Assembly (NCBI GenBank): GCA_903885885.1
Contig: CAISKJ010001104.1
Span: 1-5,157, forward strand
From: an uncultured delta proteobacterium
Lineage (GTDB): Bacteria > Myxococcota_A > Polyangia > Polyangiales > Ga0077539
Reading direction: 5' to 3'
DNA: 5,157 nt
Under the pieces are notes generated by a model, which saw only the letters and a program-made list of their open reading frames with translations, did not search any database and had not been told where the DNA came from. The first letter of the stretch is position 1; every line of letters begins with the position of its first letter. The position numbers and the translations under genes were made by a program. Positions 1 to 5,157 of this stretch are shown piece by piece.

Positions 1-108
1 CCCGAGCATGCCGCGCCCGAGCATGCCGCGCCCGAGCATGCCGCGCCCGAGCATGCAGCGCCCGAGCATGCAGCGCCCGAGCACGCGGCGCCCGAGCACC
101 ATGCGGCA
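1..108 (+). repeat. 15-bp in-frame tandem repeat (PEHAA x6 plus variant unit)
   Basis: Six direct units of 15 bp lie at 1-15, 16-30, 31-45, 46-60, 61-75 and 76-90, followed by an 18-bp variant at 91-108 that adds one His codon. Units 1-3 are identical, units 4-5 differ by one base and unit 6 by two. Every change among the six 15-bp units is at a third codon position and synonymous in the frame of the OmpA-like gene. The array touches the window edge, so its copy number is unknown. It encodes a low-complexity Pro-Glu-His-Ala linker. Confidence 0.95.
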
Positions 109-528
109 CCTGCGGGTGACAGCGGCATGCCCGCGATCTTCCCGCCTGTGACGATGGTCTTCGCGCAGCGGAGCCCCGCGCTCGTCGACGACGATGAGAA
201 CCACCGGCGCGTCGCCCAGGTGGCGGCCTTTCTCGCGGATCACACCGAGGTCGAGCTCGTGGCCGTCGAGGCGCACGCGTTCGCGCACCACTCCGAGCGG
301 CGCAACGACCGGCTCACGGCCCTGCGCGCGACCGCCGTACGCGACGCGCTCGTGGCCGCGGGCGTAGCGCCCAACCGGGTCATCGGCGTGGGCTTCGGCG
401 AGTGGTGCGTGCACGACAGCGAGGAGCGCACGATCATCTCCGTGGCGCGCGTCAACGGATCGCTCGTGCCCGGCGCCCACTTCGGCTGCCACGAGGCCCG
501 CGCGCTCATCCCCCGCGTGCTCCGCTAG
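1..528 (+). CDS. OmpA-like C-terminal domain protein with PEHAA repeat linker, 5' truncated
   Basis: This is the 3' part (175 codons plus TAG) of a gene that begins before the window: the frame is open from base 1 and has no ATG or GTG before the ATG at 127. Visible residues 1-36 are six PEHAA units plus a PEHHAA variant, a Pro/Ala-rich linker. Residues about 46-134 resemble the OmpA C-terminal fold (PF00691): a first strand (VTMVF), a helix (RRVAQVAAFL), a second strand ending in VEAH, the N-x-R-L-T-x-x-R-A-x-x-V helix (N102, R109), and a final G-F-G-E. Proteins of this family usually bind peptidoglycan diaminopimelate from the periplasm and tether the outer membrane or an envelope complex. 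The Asp expected in the GHTD-like motif is F94 here, while the Arg (R109) is kept, so ligand binding may be altered. The tail after 134 lacks the usual N-R-R-V ending and has two Cys (C136, C163). Starting at ATG 127 would leave a bare domain without export signal and is less likely, because the repeat upstream shows codon-like conservation. Family call fairly sure; function open. Confidence 0.75.
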   Translation, partial: PEHAAPEHAAPEHAAPEHAAPEHAAPEHAAPEHHAAPAGDSGMPAIFPPVTMVFAQRSPALVDDDENHRRVAQVAAFLADHTEVELVAVEAHAFAHHSERRNDRLTALRATAVRDALVAAGVAPNRVIGVGFGEWCVHDSEERTIISVARVNGSLVPGAHFGCHEARALIPRVLR

Positions 529-541
529 GCGGCGCAGCGCA

Positions 542-552
542 CCCCCCCCCCC
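542..552 (+). repeat. C11 homopolymer in the intergenic gap
   Basis: Eleven consecutive C lie in the 95-bp gap between the OmpA-like gene and the transporter gene, about 70 nt upstream of the transporter ATG. A short pair of arms (CGCAC at 538-542, GTGCG at 563-567) brackets the tract, but this is weak in such GC-rich DNA. I see no clear -35/-10 pair and no hairpin followed by a T-run in 529-623, so the promoter of the downstream block is not identified. Such tracts are prone to slippage in replication and to miscounting in sequencing. Confidence 0.85.
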
Positions 553-623
553 GCGCGCTTCTGTGCGTTCTTCGCGGCGGTGTCGAGTGACATTCGTTCG
601 CGGTTCTGGCACGCAATGCGGCC

Positions 624-2561
624 ATGAGCGAAGGCGTAGAGGCGACGGGCGCTAGCAAGACCGAAGACCCCGAGCAGCGGTGGCTCCGCGAGGTGTACCA
701 GGGCGACGACGCGCGGCAGCTCACCGTGCGAGCCGCCGTGCTGGGCATGATCCTCGGCGGCATCATGTCGTTTTCGAACCTGGTGATCGCCCTCAAAACC
801 GGGTGGAGCTTCGGCGTCACCATCACCGCGGGCATTCTGGCCTTCGTGCTCTCCAAGGGCCTGCACCGCGTGGGGATCTTCAAGACCCCCTTCGGCATGC
901 TCGAGAACAACGCGATGCAGTCGGTGGCCTCGGCCGCGGGCTACATGACGGGCGGCGGCACCGCGGCGGCCATCCCCGCCCTCATGATGGTGAACCACGC
1001 CTCGCTCCCGGGGCACGTGATGTTCCTGTGGATCACCACCATTGCCATGCTCGGCGTCTTCATGGCCATTCCCATGAAGCGTCAGATGATCAATCAAGAG
1101 GGGTTGAAGTTCCCTTCGGGCATCGCCGCCGCCGAGACGCTGCGCGGGCTCTACCCCGATGAGGCCGCCGCGCTCGACGCCCGCAAGACCGCCGAGGTGA
1201 AGGTCGGCGAAGGCGTGCACCGCGAGGCCACGGTCACCGTCGAGGGCTCCAGCAACACCGCCGCCGCGGGGCGCTGGCTCCTCAACGCCATGGCCGTCGG
1301 CGCCCTCTGGACGTGGCTCCGCGAGGCGAAGGCCCGCTGGCAGGTGTGGTTCAACATCCCCGAGATGCTCGAGTTTCCGGGCCTCAAGATGCACGGGGTC
1401 GCCCTCAAGAAGTGGTCGATCTCATTCGACACGAGCCTGCTCCTCATGGCAGCCGGTGCCATCATGGGGTGGCGCTCGGCGTGGACGATGATGATCGGCG
1501 CCACCGCCAACTACCTCGTGCTCGCCCCCTACGGTCACTCCATCGGGGCCTTCACCGAGATCAAGTACAAGAACATCGTCGGGTGGACGGTGTGGCTCGG
1601 CTCTCCCATGCTGCTCACGTCGGGGCTCCTCTCCTTCGCGTTCTCGTGGCGCCAGGTGGCGCGCGCCTTCGCTGACCTCGGTCGCCTCTTTGGCAAGAAG
1701 GTCGACTCCAACGATCCGATGACGCGCGTCGAGGTGCCCATGGCGTGGTTCCTCGGCGGCGTGGTGGCCCTCACGCCCTTCGTCGCCCTCTTCGGGTGGA
1801 TGTTCTTCGGCATCGCATGGTGGATGAGCCTGCTCTGCGTGGCGCTGTCGTTCTTTATCGCCATCGTGGCGAGCCGCGCCACCGGCGAGACCGACATCAC
1901 CCCCACCGGGGCCCTCGCCAAGATCACACAAATTGTGTCCGGTGTGCTCGCCCCCGGCAGCGTCACCACCAACCTCATGACGGCCTCGATGGGCTCCGGC
2001 GTGGCCATTCACGCCGCCGACCTGCTCACCGACCTCAAGTCCGGATACCTCCTCGGCGCGAAGCCCCGGCAGCAGTTTCTGGCACAGTTCTTCGGCGTCA
2101 TGGCCGGCTCGGTGTGCGTCGTGTGGGCCTTTCAACAGATGGTGCCCGACTGGACGGTGCTCGGCACCGACCGCATCCCCGCGCCCGGCGCCATCGGGTG
2201 GAAGGCCGTCTCCGAGGTGCTCGCCCGCGGCCTCGATCAGCTCCCCGCGAGCGCGCGCACCCTCGCCGTCATCGGCGCCATCGCGGGCGTCGCGCTGGTG
2301 CTCGTCGAGCGCGCCCTCCCCGCGAAGGCGAAGAAGTTCATGCCCTCGGCCACGGGTCTCGGCCTCGCCTTTACGCTGCCCTTCTCCAACGCCCTCTCGA
2401 TGTTCATCGGCGCCCTGGTGGCCCTCGGCATCGAGAAGAAGTACTCGAAAGATCAGGCCGAGCGCTGGCTCATCCCCATCAGCTCGGGAATCATCGCCGG
2501 TGAGAGCCTCATGGAGATCGTCGTGCGCGTGCTCGTGAACTTTCACGTGCTCACGGAGTAA
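624..2561 (+). CDS. OPT-family oligopeptide transporter
   Basis: A 645-aa inner-membrane protein of the OPT/YSL superfamily (PF03169), secondary transporters that import small peptides, glutathione-like compounds or metal chelates, usually with protons. Many hydrophobic segments are visible, roughly at residues 35-57, 61-80, 97-122, 129-151, 213-234, 269-304, 318-342, 371-394, 397-418, 485-508, 545-562, 574-604 and 616-640. Family-like blocks are GETDITPTGALAKITQ (421-436), DLLTDLKSGYLLGAKPRQQF (466-485), the Asn-Ala-Leu-Ser-rich helix near 588-604, and ISSGIIAGESL (619-629). The length fits bacterial members. A hydrophilic stretch at about 178-212 separates two membrane segments. The ATG at 624 is chosen because an in-frame TGA lies at 588-590 and the protein needs the N-terminal helix; no good Shine-Dalgarno precedes it. 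It is the first gene of a tight three-gene block with a P450 and an esterase, which hints at transport of a compound those enzymes handle, but the substrate is unknown. Confidence 0.93.
   Translation: MSEGVEATGASKTEDPEQRWLREVYQGDDARQLTVRAAVLGMILGGIMSFSNLVIALKTGWSFGVTITAGILAFVLSKGLHRVGIFKTPFGMLENNAMQSVASAAGYMTGGGTAAAIPALMMVNHASLPGHVMFLWITTIAMLGVFMAIPMKRQMINQEGLKFPSGIAAAETLRGLYPDEAAALDARKTAEVKVGEGVHREATVTVEGSSNTAAAGRWLLNAMAVGALWTWLREAKARWQVWFNIPEMLEFPGLKMHGVALKKWSISFDTSLLLMAAGAIMGWRSAWTMMIGATANYLVLAPYGHSIGAFTEIKYKNIVGWTVWLGSPMLLTSGLLSFAFSWRQVARAFADLGRLFGKKVDSNDPMTRVEVPMAWFLGGVVALTPFVALFGWMFFGIAWWMSLLCVALSFFIAIVASRATGETDITPTGALAKITQIVSGVLAPGSVTTNLMTASMGSGVAIHAADLLTDLKSGYLLGAKPRQQFLAQFFGVMAGSVCVVWAFQQMVPDWTVLGTDRIPAPGAIGWKAVSEVLARGLDQLPASARTLAVIGAIAGVALVLVERALPAKAKKFMPSATGLGLAFTLPFSNALSMFIGALVALGIEKKYSKDQAERWLIPISSGIIAGESLMEIVVRVLVNFHVLTE
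2555..2558 (+). promoter_or_regulatory. Shine-Dalgarno of the P450 gene, inside the transporter 3' end
   Basis: GGAG lies 5 nt before the GTG at 2564 and overlaps the last codons of the transporter gene. It supports the GTG as the true start and suggests that ribosomes finishing the transporter reinitiate on the P450 gene. Confidence 0.7.
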
Positions 2562-2563
2562 CC

Positions 2564-3910
2564 GTGCAACCTCCCGCCATCCCCGGGGCCGCGGGCCTCC
2601 CCCTCGTCGGCTCGGCGCTCCACTATGCGCGCGGCCCGCTGGGCTTTCTCGAAGACACCGCGCGCCGCGGCGACCTCGTGGCGATGCGCTTCGCGCAGCA
2701 CCGCGCGTGGCTCGTGAGCGACCCCGCCCACGTGGAGCAGGTGCTCGTGAAGAGCGCCGGGAGCTTCATGAAAGACGTCTTCCTGCGCGACCTCAAGCGC
2801 CTCCTCGGAGAGGGGCTTCTCACCTCCGAAGGGGCCTTCTGGAAGCGTCAGCGGCGGCTCATTCAGCCCGCGTTTCATCGCGACAAGATCGCTGGCTACG
2901 GCCGCACCATGGTCGATCACACCGTGCGCATGCTCGACGGCTGGCGCGATGGCACCACCATCGACCTTCACAGTGCCATGATGTCACTCACAGCCGACAT
3001 CGTGACGCGCGCCCTCTTCGGCACCGACGTCGACGACATGCACGAGGTGGCCGACTGCCTCGACGTGCTCATGACACGCCTCGCCGACCCGCTGTTCACC
3101 ATCTTTCCTACGCTGGGCAAGCTGCCGCTGCCGAGCAACCGACGCTTCGAAGCCGTGGCGCAGCGCCTCGACGCCATCGTGCGTGGGTTTATCGCGAAGC
3201 GGCGCGCCATGGGGCATCCCGCGCAGGGCGACGACCTCCTCGCGATGCTGCTCAACGCCCGCGACGAAGACGGCTCGCAGATGGACGACCAGACCGTGCG
3301 CGACGAGGTCCTGGTGCTCTTTCTCGCGGGCCACGAGACCACGGCGCTCGCCCTCTCGTGGACGTTCTACCTCCTCTCGGAGAACCCCGACGCCGCGCGG
3401 AGATTGCACGCGGAGCTCGACGCCGTGCTCGGCGGCCGCGCCCCTACGCTCGACGACATGCCGAAGCTCGAGTTCACCGGCCACGTGGTGCGTGAGTCGA
3501 TGCGACTGTATCCGCCCGCGTGGGCCCTCGGCCGCGAGTCGACGGAGGCCTTCGACCTCGGCGGCCATCGCTTCGAAAAGGGATCGTGGATGTGGATGAT
3601 CCCCTGGACCATTCACCGCGACCCGCGCTGGTACAACGAGCCGCTGCGCTTCATGCCTCAACGATGGGAGGGCGACTTTCAAAAGAGCATCCCGAAGTTT
3701 GCCTACCTGCCCTTCGGCGGCGGCCCGCGCGTGTGCATCGGCAACCAGTTTGCGATGATGGAGTCGGTGCTGCTCCTCGCCACCATCGCGCAGCGCTTCG
3801 CGCTCACCACGGCGCCCGGTCAGCGCATCGTCCCTGAGCCCTCGGTGACGCTGCGCTTCAAGCACGGACTCCGCATGGCGCTCACGCAGCGCGCGGGAGC
3901 CACCGCGTGA
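2564..3910 (+). CDS. Cytochrome P450, soluble bacterial type
   Basis: A 448-aa haem-thiolate monooxygenase that would insert one oxygen atom from O2 into an organic substrate using electrons from a partner. Hallmarks are present in order: an N-terminal proline-rich IPG segment with no membrane anchor (residues 3-18), the C-helix W-x-x-x-R (W93, R97), the I-helix oxygen-activation motif AGHETT (255-260), the K-helix E-x-x-R (E311, R314), the PERF-like PQRW (365-368), and the haem loop FGGGPRVCIG (384-393) with C391 as the iron ligand. All catalytic landmarks are intact, so it should be active. It starts with GTG 2 nt after the transporter stop and ends in a 4-nt overlap with the esterase gene. 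No ferredoxin, ferredoxin reductase or fused reductase domain is in the window, so electrons must come from elsewhere. The substrate is unknown; fatty acid, terpenoid or natural-product hydroxylation are all possible. I do not assign a CYP number. Confidence 0.97.
   Translation: MQPPAIPGAAGLPLVGSALHYARGPLGFLEDTARRGDLVAMRFAQHRAWLVSDPAHVEQVLVKSAGSFMKDVFLRDLKRLLGEGLLTSEGAFWKRQRRLIQPAFHRDKIAGYGRTMVDHTVRMLDGWRDGTTIDLHSAMMSLTADIVTRALFGTDVDDMHEVADCLDVLMTRLADPLFTIFPTLGKLPLPSNRRFEAVAQRLDAIVRGFIAKRRAMGHPAQGDDLLAMLLNARDEDGSQMDDQTVRDEVLVLFLAGHETTALALSWTFYLLSENPDAARRLHAELDAVLGGRAPTLDDMPKLEFTGHVVRESMRLYPPAWALGRESTEAFDLGGHRFEKGSWMWMIPWTIHRDPRWYNEPLRFMPQRWEGDFQKSIPKFAYLPFGGGPRVCIGNQFAMMESVLLLATIAQRFALTTAPGQRIVPEPSVTLRFKHGLRMALTQRAGATA
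3895..3899 (+). promoter_or_regulatory. Shine-Dalgarno of the esterase gene, inside the P450 3' end
   Basis: GGGAG lies 7 nt before the GTG at 3907. Together with the GTGA stop-start overlap at 3907-3910 it supports this start and translational coupling to the P450 gene. Confidence 0.7.
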
Positions 3911-4881
3911 GCTCGCGCTTCGCACAGTTGCGCCGACGGGCGGGCTCGGCGCTCGCCGAGGGCTTCTTTCAGGGCGTGTCGCGCGCTGCGGGGATGCACC
4001 CGTTGGCGCGCCCCGAGCGCCACGGCGTCGAGGTGCTGCGCGACGTCGCCTACGACCCCGCGCACCCCACGCGACGGCTCGACGTGTGGCGCCCTGTCGA
4101 CCACGCATCTCGCGGCCCGCTCCCCGCGGTGCTCTACGTACACGGCGGCGGGTTTCGCATCTTGTCGAAAGAGACCCACTGGGTCATGGCGCTGGCCTTC
4201 GCGCGCCGCGGCTACGTGGTGTTCAACATCGACTATCGGCTCGCGCCGCAGCACCCCTTTCCGGCGGCCCTCGAAGACGCCTGCGAGGCCTACGCGTGGG
4301 TGTGCGCGCACGCCGCGGAGTACGGCGGCGACACAGGGCGCCTCGTGCTCGCGGGCGAGTCGGCGGGGGCCAACCTCGTGGCCTCGCTCGCGGCCGCGGC
4401 GTGCTTCGAACGCGACGAGCCCTACGCCCAACGGGTGTTCGCGACGGGGGTGGTTCCGCGCGCCGTGCTGCCCGCGTGCGGCATTCACCAGGTGACCGAC
4501 CCGCTGCGCTTTCTGCGACGCAAACCGGGTCTGTCGCGCTTCGTGTACGACCGCATCGAGGAGGTGTCGCGGGCCTACGTGGGCGACCACGCGCCGGGGG
4601 CCACTGCCGCGCTCGACCTCGCCGACCCGCTGCGGTTGTTCGAAGGCGATGCGGGGAGCGCGCGCCCGCTGCCGCCGTTCTTTCTCACGTGCGGCACGGC
4701 CGATCCGCTGCTCGACGACACGCGGCGCCTGCACGCGGCCCTCACGGCGCGCGGCACGGTGTCTGAAGTGAAGTACTACCCCGGTGAGCCCCACGCGTTT
4801 CACGCGTTCGTGTTTCGCGAGAGCGCGAAGCGGCATTGGCGCGACACGTTTGCGTTCCTCGACGCGCACGTGGTGGGGTGA
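3907..4881 (+). CDS. Alpha/beta hydrolase, hormone-sensitive-lipase (HSL) family esterase
   Basis: A 324-aa carboxylic-ester hydrolase of the HSL / family IV group (alpha/beta hydrolase fold 3, PF07859). Visible features in order: an N-terminal helical cap region (about 1-45), the oxyanion-hole motif HGGGF (79-83), the family block DYRLAP followed by HPFPAALED (109-124), the nucleophile elbow GESAG (150-154) with catalytic S152, the acid D266 in G-T-A-D-P-L-L-D, and the base H296 in EPHAFHAF (294-301). The full triad is present and the length is typical. No signal peptide is evident; the start is basic and helical, so a cytoplasmic location is likely. GTG at 3907 is preferred because of the Shine-Dalgarno at 3895-3899 and the 4-nt overlap with the P450 stop; the two genes are very probably co-translated. 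It may hydrolyse an ester or lactone on the substrate or product of the P450, but that is inferred from position only. Members of this family often act on short acyl esters. Confidence 0.95.
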   Translation: MSSRFAQLRRRAGSALAEGFFQGVSRAAGMHPLARPERHGVEVLRDVAYDPAHPTRRLDVWRPVDHASRGPLPAVLYVHGGGFRILSKETHWVMALAFARRGYVVFNIDYRLAPQHPFPAALEDACEAYAWVCAHAAEYGGDTGRLVLAGESAGANLVASLAAAACFERDEPYAQRVFATGVVPRAVLPACGIHQVTDPLRFLRRKPGLSRFVYDRIEEVSRAYVGDHAPGATAALDLADPLRLFEGDAGSARPLPPFFLTCGTADPLLDDTRRLHAALTARGTVSEVKYYPGEPHAFHAFVFRESAKRHWRDTFAFLDAHVVG

Positions 4882-4937
4882 GGGCGCGTCGGCCTGGGGG
4901 CCACCCGCACAACGTCGCGCACGTGCCCTCACCCCGT

Positions 4938-4997
4938 CCCTCTCCCACGCGGAGCGCCTTGCCTTTCGTCAGATCTGTCGCACCTGGTGGGAGAGGG
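4938..4997. repeat. Inverted repeat downstream of the esterase gene, possible extragenic palindrome
   Basis: Two perfect 11-bp arms, CCCTCTCCCAC at 4938-4948 and GTGGGAGAGGG at 4987-4997, are separated by 38 nt. They could form a long-loop hairpin in the transcript. No T-run follows the right arm, so it is not a classical intrinsic terminator, though it could protect the 3' end of the mRNA. The arm text (CCCTCACCCC then CCCTCTCCC, paired with GGGAGAGGG) resembles dispersed intergenic palindromes I recall from other high-GC bacteria; whether it is repeated in this genome cannot be judged here. Confidence 0.6.
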
Positions 4998-5022
4998 GGC
5001 CAAAGACGATGAGCGCGCCTGC

Positions 5023-5056
5023 AGACGGGGGTTCGCCAGAGGCCATGCGCCCGTCT
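5023..5056. repeat. Short inverted repeat, 7-bp arms
   Basis: AGACGGG (5023-5029) pairs with CCCGTCT (5050-5056) across 20 nt. A competing pairing of CGGGGG (5026-5031) with CCCCCG (5068-5073) is possible. No T-run follows. In GC-rich DNA such arms arise easily, so any role is uncertain. Confidence 0.35.
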
Positions 5057-5078
5057 AGTGAGGCTTACCCCCGGCTGT

Positions 5079-5110
5079 ACGTGCGAGGTCACCCGCGGCG
5101 GGTTGCACGT
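5079..5110. repeat. Stacked hairpin-forming inverted repeat
   Basis: An outer 6-bp pair (ACGTGC 5079-5084 with GCACGT 5105-5110) encloses an inner 5-bp pair (ACCCG 5091-5095 with CGGGT 5099-5103) around a 3-nt loop, with a 6-nt/1-nt asymmetric bulge between the stems. It lies in a stretch without a supported gene near the window end. It could be an operator, leader or terminator element of a gene beyond the edge, or chance. Confidence 0.35.
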
Positions 5111-5157
5111 TGCCATCGCGCACCGACACCGCACGACGGTTCGTACGACGCAGGTGC

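Noticed and set aside
1..90. CRISPR-like array
   Set aside because: The 15-bp units abut directly with no spacers and are in frame with a coding sequence.
6..130. Repeated GCATGC palindromes as operator sites
   Set aside because: They are a by-product of the PEHAA codon repeat inside a coding frame.
607..622. Sigma-54 promoter starting at TGGCAC just before the transporter start
   Set aside because: The -12 GC is not at the required spacing, and the site would sit on the start codon.
525..1394. Long minus-strand open frame opposite the transporter gene (289 codons)
   Set aside because: It lies antisense to a well-recognised transporter; its His/Gly/Arg/Glu-rich composition is typical of reverse-frame translation in GC-rich DNA and shows no domain.
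1422..2546. Minus-strand open frame of 374 codons
   Set aside because: Shadow of the OPT gene, with low-complexity Gly/His/Glu composition and no recognisable motif.
2984..4108. Minus-strand open frame of 374 codons
   Set aside because: Antisense to the P450 and the start of the esterase; Arg/Ala/His-rich with no domain.
3820..4932. Minus-strand open frame of 370 codons
   Set aside because: Antisense to the intact esterase; composition is that of a GC-rich shadow frame.
5023..5056. tRNA T-arm suggested by GGTTCG near 5029-5034
   Set aside because: The flanking bases do not form a T-stem, and no acceptor or anticodon arms are found.
4742..5134. Minus-strand open frame of 130 codons reaching into the 3' gap
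   Set aside because: It overlaps the esterase 3' end and runs through the inverted repeat; the Arg/Cys-rich product has no recognisable feature and no good ribosome site was seen.

Overview
The window is GC-rich DNA (by eye about two thirds G+C or more) with a very strong G/C preference at third codon positions, heavy use of CTC for Leu and GTG starts. This fits a high-GC Gram-negative bacterium. An OmpA-type peptidoglycan-binding domain, an OPT-family transporter and a soluble P450 would suit a myxobacterium (Myxococcota), but this is inference from composition and gene content; there is no rRNA or other marker in the window.

Layout, all genes on the + strand: (1) positions 1-528 hold the 3' end of a gene whose start lies upstream of the window. 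Its visible part begins with a 15-bp tandem repeat translated as PEHAA, followed by a divergent OmpA C-terminal-like domain. (2) A 95-bp gap (529-623) holds an 11-C homopolymer and no convincing promoter or terminator. (3) Positions 624-4881 hold three tightly packed genes: an OPT/YSL-type oligopeptide transporter (645 aa), a soluble cytochrome P450 (448 aa, GTG start, 2 nt after the transporter stop) and an HSL-family alpha/beta hydrolase (324 aa, GTG start overlapping the P450 stop by 4 nt). (4) The last 276 nt (4882-5157) carry no gene I can support but several inverted repeats, the best being an 11-bp perfect arm pair at 4938-4948/4987-4997.

The spacing of the three-gene block argues for one transcript with coupled translation. 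A simple reading is that the transporter moves a small peptide, metal chelate or related compound across the inner membrane, and the cytoplasmic P450 and esterase oxidise and hydrolyse it or a related metabolite. The substrate cannot be read from the sequence, and no ferredoxin, reductase or biosynthetic gene lies in the window. The most unusual items are the in-frame PEHAA repeat, whose unit-to-unit changes are all synonymous; the loss of the usual Asp ligand in the OmpA-like domain at exact family spacing; and the transporter-P450-esterase arrangement. No clearly new defence, mobile or RNA system is visible.
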